Assembly: GCA_045541915.1 (NCBI GenBank)
Contig: JAZQJZ010000011.1
Coordinates: 1 to 64,000, forward strand
DNA length: 64,000 nt
DNA from: RGIG5579 sp045541915
Lineage (GTDB): Bacteria > Bacillota > Clostridia > Oscillospirales > SIG627
Reading direction: 5' to 3'
Part shown: piece by piece, positions 24,236-32,938 of the stretch
How the letters are laid out: the number at the start of each line of letters is the position of its first letter
Position numbering within the stretch: the first letter of the stretch is position 1
Program-made: the position numbers and the translations under genes
The notes under the pieces: model-generated
What the model was told of the DNA's origin: nothing
Database searches by the model: none
Seen by the model: only the letters and a program-made list of their open reading frames with translations

Positions 24236-25081
24236 TTATTCGCCAACCAGAGTTTTTGCCATAATAAAGTCGATGACACAAGCATCGGCCGCACCGGATT
24301 TCACCTGGAGCAGAGCAGTTGCCTGGTCCTGAACGGGAACCACATTCTTGGAAAGATCTGCATCGGCCTTGGCAGCGGTCTCACCGGCAGAGCCGGCCTC
24401 CACTGCGATCTTCTTGCCGGCAAGGCTTGCAAGAGAAGAGAATTCCTTGGCATCCTTCACTACCACGACCTGGTAGTTCTTCATATAAGCGCCGGAAACA
24501 TCGCAAGCGGCGGTGATCTCATCGGTCACGGTCATACCGTTCCAGATGCAGTCAATGGCGCCGGTAGCCAGAGCGGTGGTCTTGGTGTTCCAGTCAATCA
24601 CCTTAAATTCGGCGGTCACACCCAGCTTCTCGCAAACCTTTTCAGCATATTCTGCATCAAAGCCGATCCACTTGCCGTCGGCATTCTTGTAGTCCATGGG
24701 AGCATAATCGGTGATACCGATGATCATTTTGCCGTTGTTCTTGATCTTTTCCCAATCGCTGGTTTCATTCACGGGCTGATCCTTGGCAGCGGCAAACTGG
24801 GAAACCAGCTGGTTTTCCACCTTATACTTCTCGGCAATAGCCTTGATGGTACCGTCGCTGAACAGATCCTTGGAAATGGCATCTACCTTGCCTACCATAT
24901 CAGAGCCGGCACGGAAGGCAATGGCATATTCCTCCACGCCGATCTCCACACCGGGAATGATCTCAAGCTCGGCATAAGCACTGGCAGAGCCGTCATCGGT
25001 TTTGGTTTCATCGTCCTTGGCGCAGGATACAAAGGAAAAGAGCATCACTGCGGCCAAAAGGAAAGCTAAGATACGTTTCAT
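24236..25081 (-). CDS. amino acid ABC transporter substrate-binding lipoprotein, circularly permuted
   Basis: A 281-residue solute-binding lipoprotein (lipidated Cys20, FVSC). The order of the SBP_bac_3 fold is rearranged. Residues about 34-92 (AYAELEII, VEEYAIAFRAGSD, SDGTIKAIAEKY) match what is normally the C-terminal end of such proteins. After a linker (about 93-115), residues 116-281 run through the usual N-terminal start (GKMIIGITDYAPMDYKN, WIGFDAEYAEKV, DCIWNGMTVTDE, KIAVEAGSAGE). The protein stops at ADACVIDFIMAKTLVGE, where an ordinary relative continues into the YADL...EEYGI segment. All parts of both lobes are present, so it should still fold and bind a polar amino acid. The start is set by GGAGATCAG before 25081. 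Confidence 0.85.
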   Translation of the reverse strand: MKRILAFLLAAVMLFSFVSCAKDDETKTDDGSASAYAELEIIPGVEIGVEEYAIAFRAGSDMVGKVDAISKDLFSDGTIKAIAEKYKVENQLVSQFAAAKDQPVNETSDWEKIKNNGKMIIGITDYAPMDYKNADGKWIGFDAEYAEKVCEKLGVTAEFKVIDWNTKTTALATGAIDCIWNGMTVTDEITAACDVSGAYMKNYQVVVVKDAKEFSSLASLAGKKIAVEAGSAGETAAKADADLSKNVVPVQDQATALLQVKSGAADACVIDFIMAKTLVGE

Positions 25082-25129
25082 TTTTCTGATCTCCTTATAC
25101 TGTTTTGCACACCCACTTGCTTTCTTTAA

Positions 25130-25186
25130 CAATTTAGTGTGCTAAATTGATGAAGTTATGATAACACAACCGTTTTCCTTTGTCAA
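25130..25186 (-). promoter_or_regulatory. ABC transporter promoter with palindromic operator
   Basis: On the minus strand TTGACA (25186-25181), 17-bp spacer and TATCAT (25163-25158) form the promoter. Just downstream, over the expected start site, lies the perfect palindrome CAATTTAGTGTGCTAAATTG (25130-25149). This is a likely repressor site. No regulator gene is adjacent. Confidence 0.75.
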
Positions 25187-25304
25187 GCCTTTTTTGAAAA
25201 AAGTTTTATTTTTCCCGAACTGGGCGGAAAAGTCACAAAAAACCCCTTGAAATTGCCTGTCTTTTATAATAAAATGAAAGAAAGCTCGGGGAAAGGAGGG
25301 CCAT

Positions 25305-26420
25305 ATGAGATCCTTTTGGAAAAAGCATCCGGTTTTGGTTTGTTTTTTTGCGCTGACCCTTCTTTGCACACTGCTTTTTTTCCTGTTCCGCCTTTGTTTG
25401 CCCTTGGCGGAGTGGTTTGCCCGCGGGCCGGGAAGCGCCTTTCGCTTTTTGTTGGCGGCCGTCAGTTCCCCGTTTCCCTTTTCTCTGTTTGAAATTTCCA
25501 TCGGGCTTTTTTGCCTGTATCTTGTGTTTCTTCTTTTCTTTGTGCCCATCCAGCTTTTCCGAAGAAAAAGAAAAAATGCCCCCTTGCACCGAAAATTTTA
25601 TCCCATGCTCCTCTCTCCCCTTCTGGTGCTTCTTTCGGTGTTTGATCTATACTGCGTCACCCTGGCGCCTTGCTACTGGCGTACCCCCACTGCCCAGCAT
25701 ATGAATCTGGATCTGGAGGGGGTGGATACCGAGAGCGTCTTTTTCGCCCTGGAGGAGCTTCTTGATGTGATCAATACCTCCGCACCGCACTTAAACTATA
25801 ACCAGGCCGGAGAAAGCATCCCCCCAAAGCCCCTTTCCCACATCAAAAAAGAGGTGGCAAAGGCGGCAGATGCCTTTGGAACAAAAAACAGCTTTTATCA
25901 GTCAAAGGGCTTTCCCGCCAAAAGCTTTTTTATTTCTCCGGTTATGACCTATACCCATATTTCCGGGGTTTACGGTTTTTTCACGGGGGAGGCAAATGTA
26001 AATACCAACTATCCCCATTTTATTGTAACGGCAACCCTGGCTCACGAGACCTGTCACGCCAGAGGGATCGCGCCGGAGAATGAATGTAATTTTCTGGCCG
26101 CGGTGATCCTGATGGAATCGGATGATCCCTATCTTCGCTATTGCGGCGCCAATTTCCTGGCGGATGATTTTGTTTCCCTTTGCCGGAAGATCGACCGGGA
26201 GAGGACAAGCGAGCTTCTTTCCCATACAGCGCCGGTCCTGCAGAAGGACTGGGCCGCTTACAGCCGGTTTTTTGACCCTTATCGGGACTCTTCTGCCGCC
26301 AAGGTGGCAGACAAGACCAATTCCGCCTATCTTCAGTCCATGGGGCAGGAAGAGGGCACCGTTTCCTATTCCCGGATCATCCGTTTGACCAGCGCATATT
26401 TTGCACAACAACAAAACTGA
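25305..26420 (+). CDS. DUF3810 membrane metalloprotease-like protein
   Basis: A 371-residue protein with about three N-terminal transmembrane segments (about 10-30, 60-85, 100-125) and a large outer domain. It matches the DUF3810 family, whose hallmark is a zinc-peptidase-like HExxH: here LAHETCHARGIAPENECNFLAAV, with the His-Glu-x-x-His at about 246-250 and a downstream Glu in ENECNF. The family is predicted to be membrane-anchored metal hydrolases; substrate unknown. GAAAGGAGG precedes the ATG. The Tex gene follows closely, so the two may be co-transcribed. Confidence 0.8.
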   Translation: MRSFWKKHPVLVCFFALTLLCTLLFFLFRLCLPLAEWFARGPGSAFRFLLAAVSSPFPFSLFEISIGLFCLYLVFLLFFVPIQLFRRKRKNAPLHRKFYPMLLSPLLVLLSVFDLYCVTLAPCYWRTPTAQHMNLDLEGVDTESVFFALEELLDVINTSAPHLNYNQAGESIPPKPLSHIKKEVAKAADAFGTKNSFYQSKGFPAKSFFISPVMTYTHISGVYGFFTGEANVNTNYPHFIVTATLAHETCHARGIAPENECNFLAAVILMESDDPYLRYCGANFLADDFVSLCRKIDRERTSELLSHTAPVLQKDWAAYSRFFDPYRDSSAAKVADKTNSAYLQSMGQEEGTVSYSRIIRLTSAYFAQQQN

Positions 26421-26445
26421 TATTTTTTCATATGAAAGGATCTTT

Positions 26446-28605
26446 ATGGACATCACCCTGGCTCTCTCTCAAGAATTGACCCTATCCCCGGAACGGGTAG
26501 AAAGCGTCATCAAGCTTCTGGACGATGGCAATACCATCCCCTTCATTGCCCGGTACCGCAAGGAAATGACCGGCGCTATGGACGACGTGACCCTGCGCCG
26601 CTTTGCGGAGCGCCTGGAGTATCTCCGGGGGCTGGAAAAGCGCCGGGAAGAGGTGCGAGAGGCCATCAAGGAGCAGGGAAAAATGACCGAGGAGATCAGT
26701 CTTGCCCTGGACAAGGCCGAGATTCTTGCCACCATTGAAGACATTTACCGTCCCTTCCGTCCCAAGAGAAAGACCCGCGCCAGCGTGGCAAGGGAAAAAG
26801 GGCTGGAGGGCTTGGCAGAGCTGATCTTCCGCCAGGAAAAGGGCGGCGCGAGCCCCGAAGAGGCGGCTGAACAGTATCTCAATGAGGAAAAGGGCGTTCT
26901 CACCGTCCCCGATGCCCTGGCCGGCGCCATGGACATTGTGGCAGAGGACATTTCCGACAATGCCGAATTCCGCGGCGAAATGAGAAGAATGTTTGAAAAG
27001 GAGGCAAAATTTGTTGCCACTGCCGCCGAGGAAGGGGCAGATCTTGGGGTCTATGCTATGTATGGGGATTTTTCTCAGGAGGCCTCCAAGATTCCCGGCC
27101 ACCGGATCCTGGCAGCCAACCGGGGAGAGAAGGAGGGCTTTTTGAAGGTCAGCCTTCAGATGGGCGATTACCTTCCCCTTTCCTATTTGCAAAACCGACT
27201 GGTGGATCCGGCTTCCCCCTTTGCCAAGGTGATGGAAGCAGCCCTGGAGGATAGCTACCGTAGGCTGATCTTTCCCTCTCTGGAGAGGGAGATCCGCACC
27301 GAACTGACGGACAAGGCCGGAGAAGGCGCTCTGGTGCTTTTCCGGGAGAATCTGAAAAATCTTCTCCTTTGCCCTCCCATTAAGGGAAAGACCGTCCTGG
27401 GCTTTGACCCGGGGTATCGTACCGGCTGTAAATTGGCAGTGGTGGACCCCACGGGCAAGGTGCTGGATAGGGGAGTCATTTACCCCACAAAGCCCCAGGA
27501 AAGAGTGGAGGAGGCAGAAAGGGTGGTCCTTTCCCTCATCCGCAAGTGGGGCGTGGATACCGTGGCCATCGGAAACGGAACCGCCAGCAAGGAAAGTGAA
27601 ATTTTCATCGCCGGGGTCATCGGCCGCAATCACCTGGATGTGAAATATATGATGGTGTCCGAATCCGGCGCCTCGGTGTATTCCGCTTCTCCCTTGGGAG
27701 CAGAGGAATTTCCCGATTATGATGTGACCTTGCGCTCGGCCATTTCCATTGCCAGAAGATTGCAGGATCCCCTGGCAGAGCTGGTGAAGATCGAGCCCAG
27801 AAGCATTGGCGTGGGTCAGTATCAGCACGATCTGAAGCCGGCCAGACTGGAGGAGGCTCTGGGTGGCGTGGTGGAAAACTGCGTGAACCTGGTGGGCGTG
27901 GATCTGAACACCGCTTCCTTTATGCTTTTATCTTACGTGGCCGGCATTACCCGTGCCGCCGCCCGGAACATTGTCGCCTGGCGGGAGGAAAACGGTGCCT
28001 TTGAAAGCCGCAGCCAAGTGAAAAAGGTGCCTAAGATCGGCGCCAAGGCTTACGAGCAGTGTGCCGGATTTTTGCGCGTGCCCGGTGGCAAGGAGCCCCT
28101 GGATAACACAGGCGTTCACCCGGAAAGCTATGACATTGCCAAGGCTCTGCTGAAAAAATTCGGCTTCGATCCGAAAAAACTCACCAAGGACGGGGTTTCC
28201 GGCCTGGGCGAGATGTGTAAAAAAGAGGGTGTAGAAGCCATTGCCCGGGAGCTGGAGGTAGGAAAAGAAACCCTCCAGGATATCATCCGGGAGCTGGAAA
28301 AGCCGGGCAGAGACCTGCGCGACGACTTCACCCAGCCCATTTTGCGCAGTGACGTATTGGGCATGGAGGACTTAAAGGAGGGCGAGGTGCTCACCGGCAC
28401 GGTGCGCAATGTGTGCGATTTCGGTGCCTTTGTGGACATCGGTGTTCATCAGGACGGCCTGGTTCACATCTCCAAGCTCTCTGACCGCTATGTACGTCAC
28501 CCCTCTGAGGTGGTTTCGGTGGGAGACCAGGTGAAGGTTGCCGTTTTGAGTGTGGATCTGAAAACCAAGAAGATCAGCCTTACCATGAAAGGCATCAAAG
28601 AATAA
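26446..28605 (+). CDS. tex: Tex-family S1 RNA-binding protein
   Basis: A 719-residue Tex/YqfR-type protein, a nucleic-acid-binding accessory factor of transcription. Domain order: N-terminal helical Tex domain (about 1-190), YqgF/RNase H-like domain (about 315-440, with VLGFDPGYRTGCKLAVVD), tandem HhH region (about 480-600, DLNTASFMLLSYVAGI, VKKVPKIGAKAYEQC) and C-terminal S1 domain (about 640-715, GEVLTGTVRNVCDFGAFVDI). The start at 26446 follows ATGAAAGGATC; an upstream in-frame ATG inside the previous gene's end is rejected. Length agrees with the family. Confidence 0.95.
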   Translation: MDITLALSQELTLSPERVESVIKLLDDGNTIPFIARYRKEMTGAMDDVTLRRFAERLEYLRGLEKRREEVREAIKEQGKMTEEISLALDKAEILATIEDIYRPFRPKRKTRASVAREKGLEGLAELIFRQEKGGASPEEAAEQYLNEEKGVLTVPDALAGAMDIVAEDISDNAEFRGEMRRMFEKEAKFVATAAEEGADLGVYAMYGDFSQEASKIPGHRILAANRGEKEGFLKVSLQMGDYLPLSYLQNRLVDPASPFAKVMEAALEDSYRRLIFPSLEREIRTELTDKAGEGALVLFRENLKNLLLCPPIKGKTVLGFDPGYRTGCKLAVVDPTGKVLDRGVIYPTKPQERVEEAERVVLSLIRKWGVDTVAIGNGTASKESEIFIAGVIGRNHLDVKYMMVSESGASVYSASPLGAEEFPDYDVTLRSAISIARRLQDPLAELVKIEPRSIGVGQYQHDLKPARLEEALGGVVENCVNLVGVDLNTASFMLLSYVAGITRAAARNIVAWREENGAFESRSQVKKVPKIGAKAYEQCAGFLRVPGGKEPLDNTGVHPESYDIAKALLKKFGFDPKKLTKDGVSGLGEMCKKEGVEAIARELEVGKETLQDIIRELEKPGRDLRDDFTQPILRSDVLGMEDLKEGEVLTGTVRNVCDFGAFVDIGVHQDGLVHISKLSDRYVRHPSEVVSVGDQVKVAVLSVDLKTKKISLTMKGIKE

Positions 28606-28622
28606 AAAAGTAGGAAAAAAGA

Positions 28623-29816
28623 ATGAAAAAATCCGTTTTTAGAATTGCCTTAAGCGTTGGCTCGGCCATTTTTCTCCTGTATCTGGCCATCCATTATTGG
28701 CCCACGCTTGCCTCTTGGCTGGGAGCATTGTTTGGCGCGGCACTGCCTTTGATCGTGGGTGCCGGCGTTGCCTATATCTTCTCCTTGCCCATGAACTTTT
28801 ACCAGCGGCACTGGTTCCCCAAGAGCCGGAAGAAGTGGGCGGAAAAAACCAGAGTGCCTTGCTGTCTTGCCCTTTCCATTCTGTCGGTTCTGGCAGTGAT
28901 CGCCCTTGTGGTTGGCCTGGTTTTGCCCCAGCTGATCTCCTGCGTGAAATTGATCATTGAGTTTTTGCCCGGCGCTATTTCTACGACCCTCTCCACCCTG
29001 GAGGAGTTTCAGCTCTTGCCGAAAAACATCCTGTCAGTTCTGGAAAGCGTGGACTGGAAAAGCCGGATCAAGGAGATCGTCAGCCTCTTTTCCAGTGGCA
29101 TTACCGGGGTGGTGGATGTTCTCATCGCCACTGTCACCGAGGTGGTCTCCGGCGTGATCACCAGCTTTTTGAGCTTTATTTTCGCTATTTATCTTCTCCT
29201 TTCCAAGGAGCGTCTTTCCCGTCAGATCATGCGCGTTTCCCGGGCTTATCTGCCTCATTGGCTTTTGGAAAAGAGCGTTTACGTGCTGGGCGTTCTGGAT
29301 TCCTCCTTCCGTAAGTATTTCGTGGGACAGTGCCTGGAGGCAGTCATCCTGGGTGTTCTCTGCGCTATCGGTATGCTGATCCTGCAGCTCCCTTATGCGG
29401 CTATGATCGGCGCCCTCATTGCTTTTACTGCCCTGATCCCCATTGCCGGTGCCTATATCGGCGCGGCGGTGGGTGCCTTTATGATCCTGACGGTCTCCCC
29501 CATCAAAGCACTGATCTTTTTGATTTTCCTTGTGATCCTCCAGCAGGTAGAGGGCAATTTCATTTACCCCAAGGTGGTGGGCTCCTCCATCGGTCTGCCC
29601 GGCATCTGGGTCCTGGCGGCGGTCACCGTGGGCGGCGGACTTTTCGGCATTCCCGGAATGCTTCTGGGCGTGCCCCTGGTCTCCGCTTGCTATCGCATTT
29701 TAAAGCACGACGTGAAAAAAAGAGAAATGGAATCAGCCGCCGAGGCTGCCCCCGCCGAGGATCCTGCAGAACCGGAACAAAGCTCCGAGCCCCAAGCCCC
29801 GTCGGAAAAAGCCTGA
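28623..29816 (+). CDS. AI-2E family (PerM-like) transporter
   Basis: A 397-residue membrane protein of the AI-2E exporter superfamily, with about eight transmembrane helices. Typical features are the N-terminal pair, a helical extramembrane segment (about 110-185) and the C-terminal block around IPIAGAYIGAAVGAFMIL and EGNFIYPKVVGSSIGLPGIWVL. Members export or exchange small solutes, including quorum signals and sodium/protons, so the substrate is uncertain. The C-terminal 30 residues form an acidic, Pro/Ala/Glu-rich tail. It lies 17 bp after tex. Confidence 0.88.
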   Translation: MKKSVFRIALSVGSAIFLLYLAIHYWPTLASWLGALFGAALPLIVGAGVAYIFSLPMNFYQRHWFPKSRKKWAEKTRVPCCLALSILSVLAVIALVVGLVLPQLISCVKLIIEFLPGAISTTLSTLEEFQLLPKNILSVLESVDWKSRIKEIVSLFSSGITGVVDVLIATVTEVVSGVITSFLSFIFAIYLLLSKERLSRQIMRVSRAYLPHWLLEKSVYVLGVLDSSFRKYFVGQCLEAVILGVLCAIGMLILQLPYAAMIGALIAFTALIPIAGAYIGAAVGAFMILTVSPIKALIFLIFLVILQQVEGNFIYPKVVGSSIGLPGIWVLAAVTVGGGLFGIPGMLLGVPLVSACYRILKHDVKKREMESAAEAAPAEDPAEPEQSSEPQAPSEKA

Positions 29817-29837
29817 CCGAAAAGACCCTTTCAAGCA

Positions 29838-29872
29838 AAAAAAGGACAGAGAAAAATCTCTGTCCTTTTTTC
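29838..29872 (+). terminator. terminator after the AI-2E transporter gene
   Basis: GGACAGAGA (29844-29852) pairs with TCTCTGTCC (29857-29865), followed by TTTTTTCTT. The stem is nearly the same as those at 15,658 and 15,920. Confidence 0.88.
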
Positions 29873-29908
29873 TTGGCTTTCTTTTAAAAACTTCCTTTTT
29901 GCAAGGGC

Positions 29909-30943
29909 TTATATAAGGCTCAAAACGCCCTGCTCTTCCAGGTCTTGACCTCCCGGAAAGGGAATCGAAAGGAGCGAATAGGAAAACGGGCCGTGCTGGA
30001 AGGAACTGTCTTGGCTGAATTTTTCTGCCAGAACCGTGCTGCTCAATTCTCCCGGCAATCCTTGAATGAAAGCAGCAAAGCACTCTTGCACTGCATTGTA
30101 GTAAAAGTTTCTGGATCCAACAAATAACGATGTGCCGCTGTAATGAATGCTAATGTTTTTTGCCAATCTACCGTTGGGATATTGTTCGTAGCCTTCGTAT
30201 TTCAACTCCAGCTCCGTTTCGTTGTATTTTAAGTAATAATTGTACTGTGTCGACGATCCGGTATCGGTCATAATCACTTCATTTCCATTGTTGGAGGCCG
30301 TCGTCCAGGAAATATTGGAAAACATCATCAGCTTCAAAAGCTTCTCTGCATATTCCTTTGGTGTGGGCAGATCCTTTTCTACAGAGAAGGTGCAAAGGCT
30401 TTTTGCTTCCTCAAACAAAGAGGCAATGCTTCCTTGGGGCGAAAAATCAGAAGCGATTTTTTCCAGCTTCAGCTGCATTTCAATCCCGCCGGTATAAACC
30501 GGACCGTCAGCAAGCAAAATCACTTCCCCGTCAGAAAAGGAAACGCTTTGACTTTCAGGCTTGATCTTCGGAGATTCAAGAAGAGCGAATTCCGGAAAAT
30601 TCATCGCGGGCAAGGTCTTCTTTGCGTAAGATTTGTTATAGGCATCTGCGCCCTCTTGTTTCATTGCATCATCGAAGTATTGGTTGAGTGCTTGGATCAG
30701 CTGGGTCTTGCTGAAAAAATAAAGCTTGTTTTCCACAGAAGCAAAATAGAAATCATCCTTTGCCCCTTTTCCCATCCATACACCGCTCAAAGCTCCTTTC
30801 AACGCGTTTTCTTCCGATGAAGCCCCCGATTCCACCGTATCGGTAACCACCGTTTGTTCCGGTTCGGATTCCGAACCGCAGGAGATCAAAGAAGCCAACA
30901 GGCTCACTACCAAAAGAAATACAAAAATGCGTTTCATTTTCAT
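29909..30943 (-). CDS. lipoprotein of unknown function, paralogue of the next gene
   Basis: A 344-residue secreted lipoprotein: signal peptide ending in SLISC (lipidated Cys about 22), a Ser/Glu/Thr-rich linker to about 50, then a folded region. No family recognised. It shares a layout with the larger lipoprotein upstream: a GVW...YF...KLYFF segment near residues 55-80, a central FEEAKSL...EKLLKLM region, a DTGSSTQYNYYLKYNETELEL strand-rich part and an ending with AEKFSQ...SYSLLSIPF. The two are probably paralogues and lie 15 bp apart. Expression is likely governed by the shared operator at 32,861-32,890. Confidence 0.75.
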   Translation of the reverse strand: MKMKRIFVFLLVVSLLASLISCGSESEPEQTVVTDTVESGASSEENALKGALSGVWMGKGAKDDFYFASVENKLYFFSKTQLIQALNQYFDDAMKQEGADAYNKSYAKKTLPAMNFPEFALLESPKIKPESQSVSFSDGEVILLADGPVYTGGIEMQLKLEKIASDFSPQGSIASLFEEAKSLCTFSVEKDLPTPKEYAEKLLKLMMFSNISWTTASNNGNEVIMTDTGSSTQYNYYLKYNETELELKYEGYEQYPNGRLAKNISIHYSGTSLFVGSRNFYYNAVQECFAAFIQGLPGELSSTVLAEKFSQDSSFQHGPFSYSLLSIPFPGGQDLEEQGVLSLI

Positions 30944-30958
30944 TCATCCTCTCTTTTT

Positions 30959-32806
30959 TTATTCAGTGAAAAAATACAGGTTATCCCCGGTTTCCATTCC
31001 GTTCCATGAAAAATGGGTCATATTGTAATAGGAGGCGTCCCCTACCCGGAAGCTTGCATTGGGAAGCAGAGTTCCGTTAAGATAGCAATCAAAATAAGTC
31101 ATAGGACCATATTCCTTTTGCTTGATTTGGATCTCATAGCACTTTCCCTTGAATTCAAAGGACAAAATACCGGAACGGCTGATGGAAACATTGCTGACGG
31201 TCAAAGGCGCTCCTGTTTTCCCATCATAGGACTCCGTTTCCGGATACGATTTTGCAATGGCGGTATAATCCGCATATCCGCAGTGAAAACAAGCGGTCAA
31301 CCTCAAAGTGTGGTCCAGGGGATTTCCCTCTGTTGCACCGCAGGAGGAGCAGGTTTTCGGCTTGGTACAGGTTGCTTCCAAAAAGAGATGTCCGGGGGCA
31401 GAGCCGTTGGCCTCCACGCCGCAAAACTCACATTTCTTTGGCGTTACACAGGAAGAAAAGACAAAGTTATGTGCCTTGGGATTGCCCCTGGTAATCCGGC
31501 AAAGCTTACAGGTTTCCGGTGCGGTACAGGTAGCCGGAACATATTCGTGCACACAAGAGGTCCCAGTGGAGGGAGTATTTCCACCTGAGGGAGTATTTTC
31601 CACAGTAGGAGTATTTTCCACAGTAGGGGTATTCTCCACAGTAGGGGTATTCTCCACAGTAAGGGTGTTTTCCACTGTGGGGGTATCCTCCGTGTTCGCC
31701 TTCAAAAGAGAAAGACAGTCTTTTAAGAGGATGGTTTCATCAAGATAAAATACAATGGTAATCTGATCGCCGTCTTTTCCATTGTAGAGGTAGTAATCAT
31801 AATAATCTCCCACCAGATACTGATTGGGAATACAGATAAAATACCGAATGGCACCTACCTTTTCATCCATGGAAGTAGCGACTTCAGAATTTCCGTTATA
31901 TGGCCCTGCTTTTTTCAAGAACAGATCGTAGATCTCCGTGGCATTCAGCGCGCCGGGGAAATCCTTGAGAGGCTCGGATGCAATTTCAATCAGTTCTTTC
32001 GGATCATCGATGTCATCCGAGGAGACGGTAATGGTCGTGGAAAACATCGCGGCAGTGATCTTTTTCTTCTCAGGGCGAGAATTGGAGTCGATCCCCAGCA
32101 CCACTGAATCCTTCGTATGCACATAGGAACCGGAATAAGCGCTGATAGATCCGCTATCGGTATAAATTTGAGAGCCGTCTTCATTCTTCGCACATTTCCA
32201 ACGGTTAACTTCGGGAAATTTCTTTTTCAAAAAGGAAAGATAACGGTCCGTTTGCATCAAGAAATCTTCCAGAGGAACGGAGGTTTTCTCCTCCATTTCT
32301 TCCCGTGCCGCTTGAAATGCCTCAGCAAAACTTTTGCCGGAAAAAGATGTGTCCTCTAACGGCAAAAAAACTTGATCGTATTTTCTCCCTTTGGTCTTGA
32401 CCTTCAATCTTCCTTCTTCTACCAAAAGTGTGCTTTCCTTGCTCAAAAGGAGTTTACCTTTTCCAGCTTCCGCAGAAAACTCCTTTTCGTGCAGAAACTG
32501 AGAGAGCCGATCCTCTGTTAAGAACCGGGCATAATCCAGACTTCCCCAGCTTTTAATCCCGGTTTTGGTAGAAGCGGTTTTGTCCAAAAAACTCATCCAG
32601 CTTTCTTTCATCTCCGCCATCGTGGTTTGAAAAAGCTTTCCTTCTTTGAAGTAATAGTATTCTTCAGCAGAGGTATTTTTCCAAACCCCTTCCAGGCTTT
32701 CCAGCATTTTTTCCTCATTTTCGAAGGAAATCCCGGAAGAACAGCTTGCCAAAGAAAGAACAGAAAGCAGCATGATAAAAACAACAAGAGCCATTTTTTT
32801 CTTCAT
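30959..32806 (-). CDS. repeat-containing lipoprotein with Cys-pair modules, function unknown
   Basis: A 615-residue lipoprotein (signal peptide ending SLASC). Layout: an N-terminal domain (about 25-400) related to the downstream lipoprotein; a tandem six-residue repeat T-P-T-V-E-N (about 405-440) coded by an 18-bp minisatellite; three or four modules with the pattern H...A-T-C-T-x-P-x-T-C-x-x-C-G (about 445-525), as in other surface proteins of Clostridia; and a C-terminal beta-rich part. The paired Cys could bind zinc or form disulfides. The start is taken at 32806 at the signal peptide; GGAAAGGG lies about 15 bases upstream, slightly far. No known function. Confidence 0.72.
   Translation of the reverse strand: MKKKMALVVFIMLLSVLSLASCSSGISFENEEKMLESLEGVWKNTSAEEYYYFKEGKLFQTTMAEMKESWMSFLDKTASTKTGIKSWGSLDYARFLTEDRLSQFLHEKEFSAEAGKGKLLLSKESTLLVEEGRLKVKTKGRKYDQVFLPLEDTSFSGKSFAEAFQAAREEMEEKTSVPLEDFLMQTDRYLSFLKKKFPEVNRWKCAKNEDGSQIYTDSGSISAYSGSYVHTKDSVVLGIDSNSRPEKKKITAAMFSTTITVSSDDIDDPKELIEIASEPLKDFPGALNATEIYDLFLKKAGPYNGNSEVATSMDEKVGAIRYFICIPNQYLVGDYYDYYLYNGKDGDQITIVFYLDETILLKDCLSLLKANTEDTPTVENTLTVENTPTVENTPTVENTPTVENTPSGGNTPSTGTSCVHEYVPATCTAPETCKLCRITRGNPKAHNFVFSSCVTPKKCEFCGVEANGSAPGHLFLEATCTKPKTCSSCGATEGNPLDHTLRLTACFHCGYADYTAIAKSYPETESYDGKTGAPLTVSNVSISRSGILSFEFKGKCYEIQIKQKEYGPMTYFDCYLNGTLLPNASFRVGDASYYNMTHFSWNGMETGDNLYFFTE
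31593..31691. repeat. 18-bp minisatellite in the lipoprotein gene
   Basis: Five full units and a partial one: GTATTTTCCACAGTAGGA and variants (ends GGG, TATTCTCC, AAGG, GTGTTTTCC) at 31593, 31611, 31629, 31647 and 31665. It codes the T-P-T-V-E-N repeat on the minus strand. Length variation between strains is expected for such arrays. The first two units also contain TTTTCCACA, a match to the relaxed DnaA-box consensus. Confidence 0.9.
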
Positions 32807-32850
32807 CGCGATTGAATTCACCCTTTCCTGAAAATTCATATGACAACATC

Positions 32851-32904
32851 ATATTAGCGGATTTTTCGCTAAAAGTCAATAGCGAAAAATTTTCTAGATA
32901 TAAT
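32851..32904. promoter_or_regulatory. shared operator and divergent promoters of the XRE/lipoprotein pair
   Basis: A perfect 11-bp inverted repeat, ATTTTTCGCTA (32861-32871) and TAGCGAAAAAT (32880-32890), has an 8-bp spacer. The leftward promoter TTGACT (32879-32874), 17-bp spacer, TAATAT (32856-32851) is overlapped by it. The rightward promoter has TATAAT at 32899-32904 and its -35 (32876-32881) lies in the spacer. One repressor bound here would block both genes. Confidence 0.8.
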
Positions 32905-32938
32905 AAGACCATACTGGATTGGTATGGGGGAAAAAAAG

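Noticed and set aside
25248..25270. Promoter for the DUF3810 gene from TTGAAA and TATAAT
   Set aside because: Spacing is only about 12 bp, too short for a sigma-A promoter.
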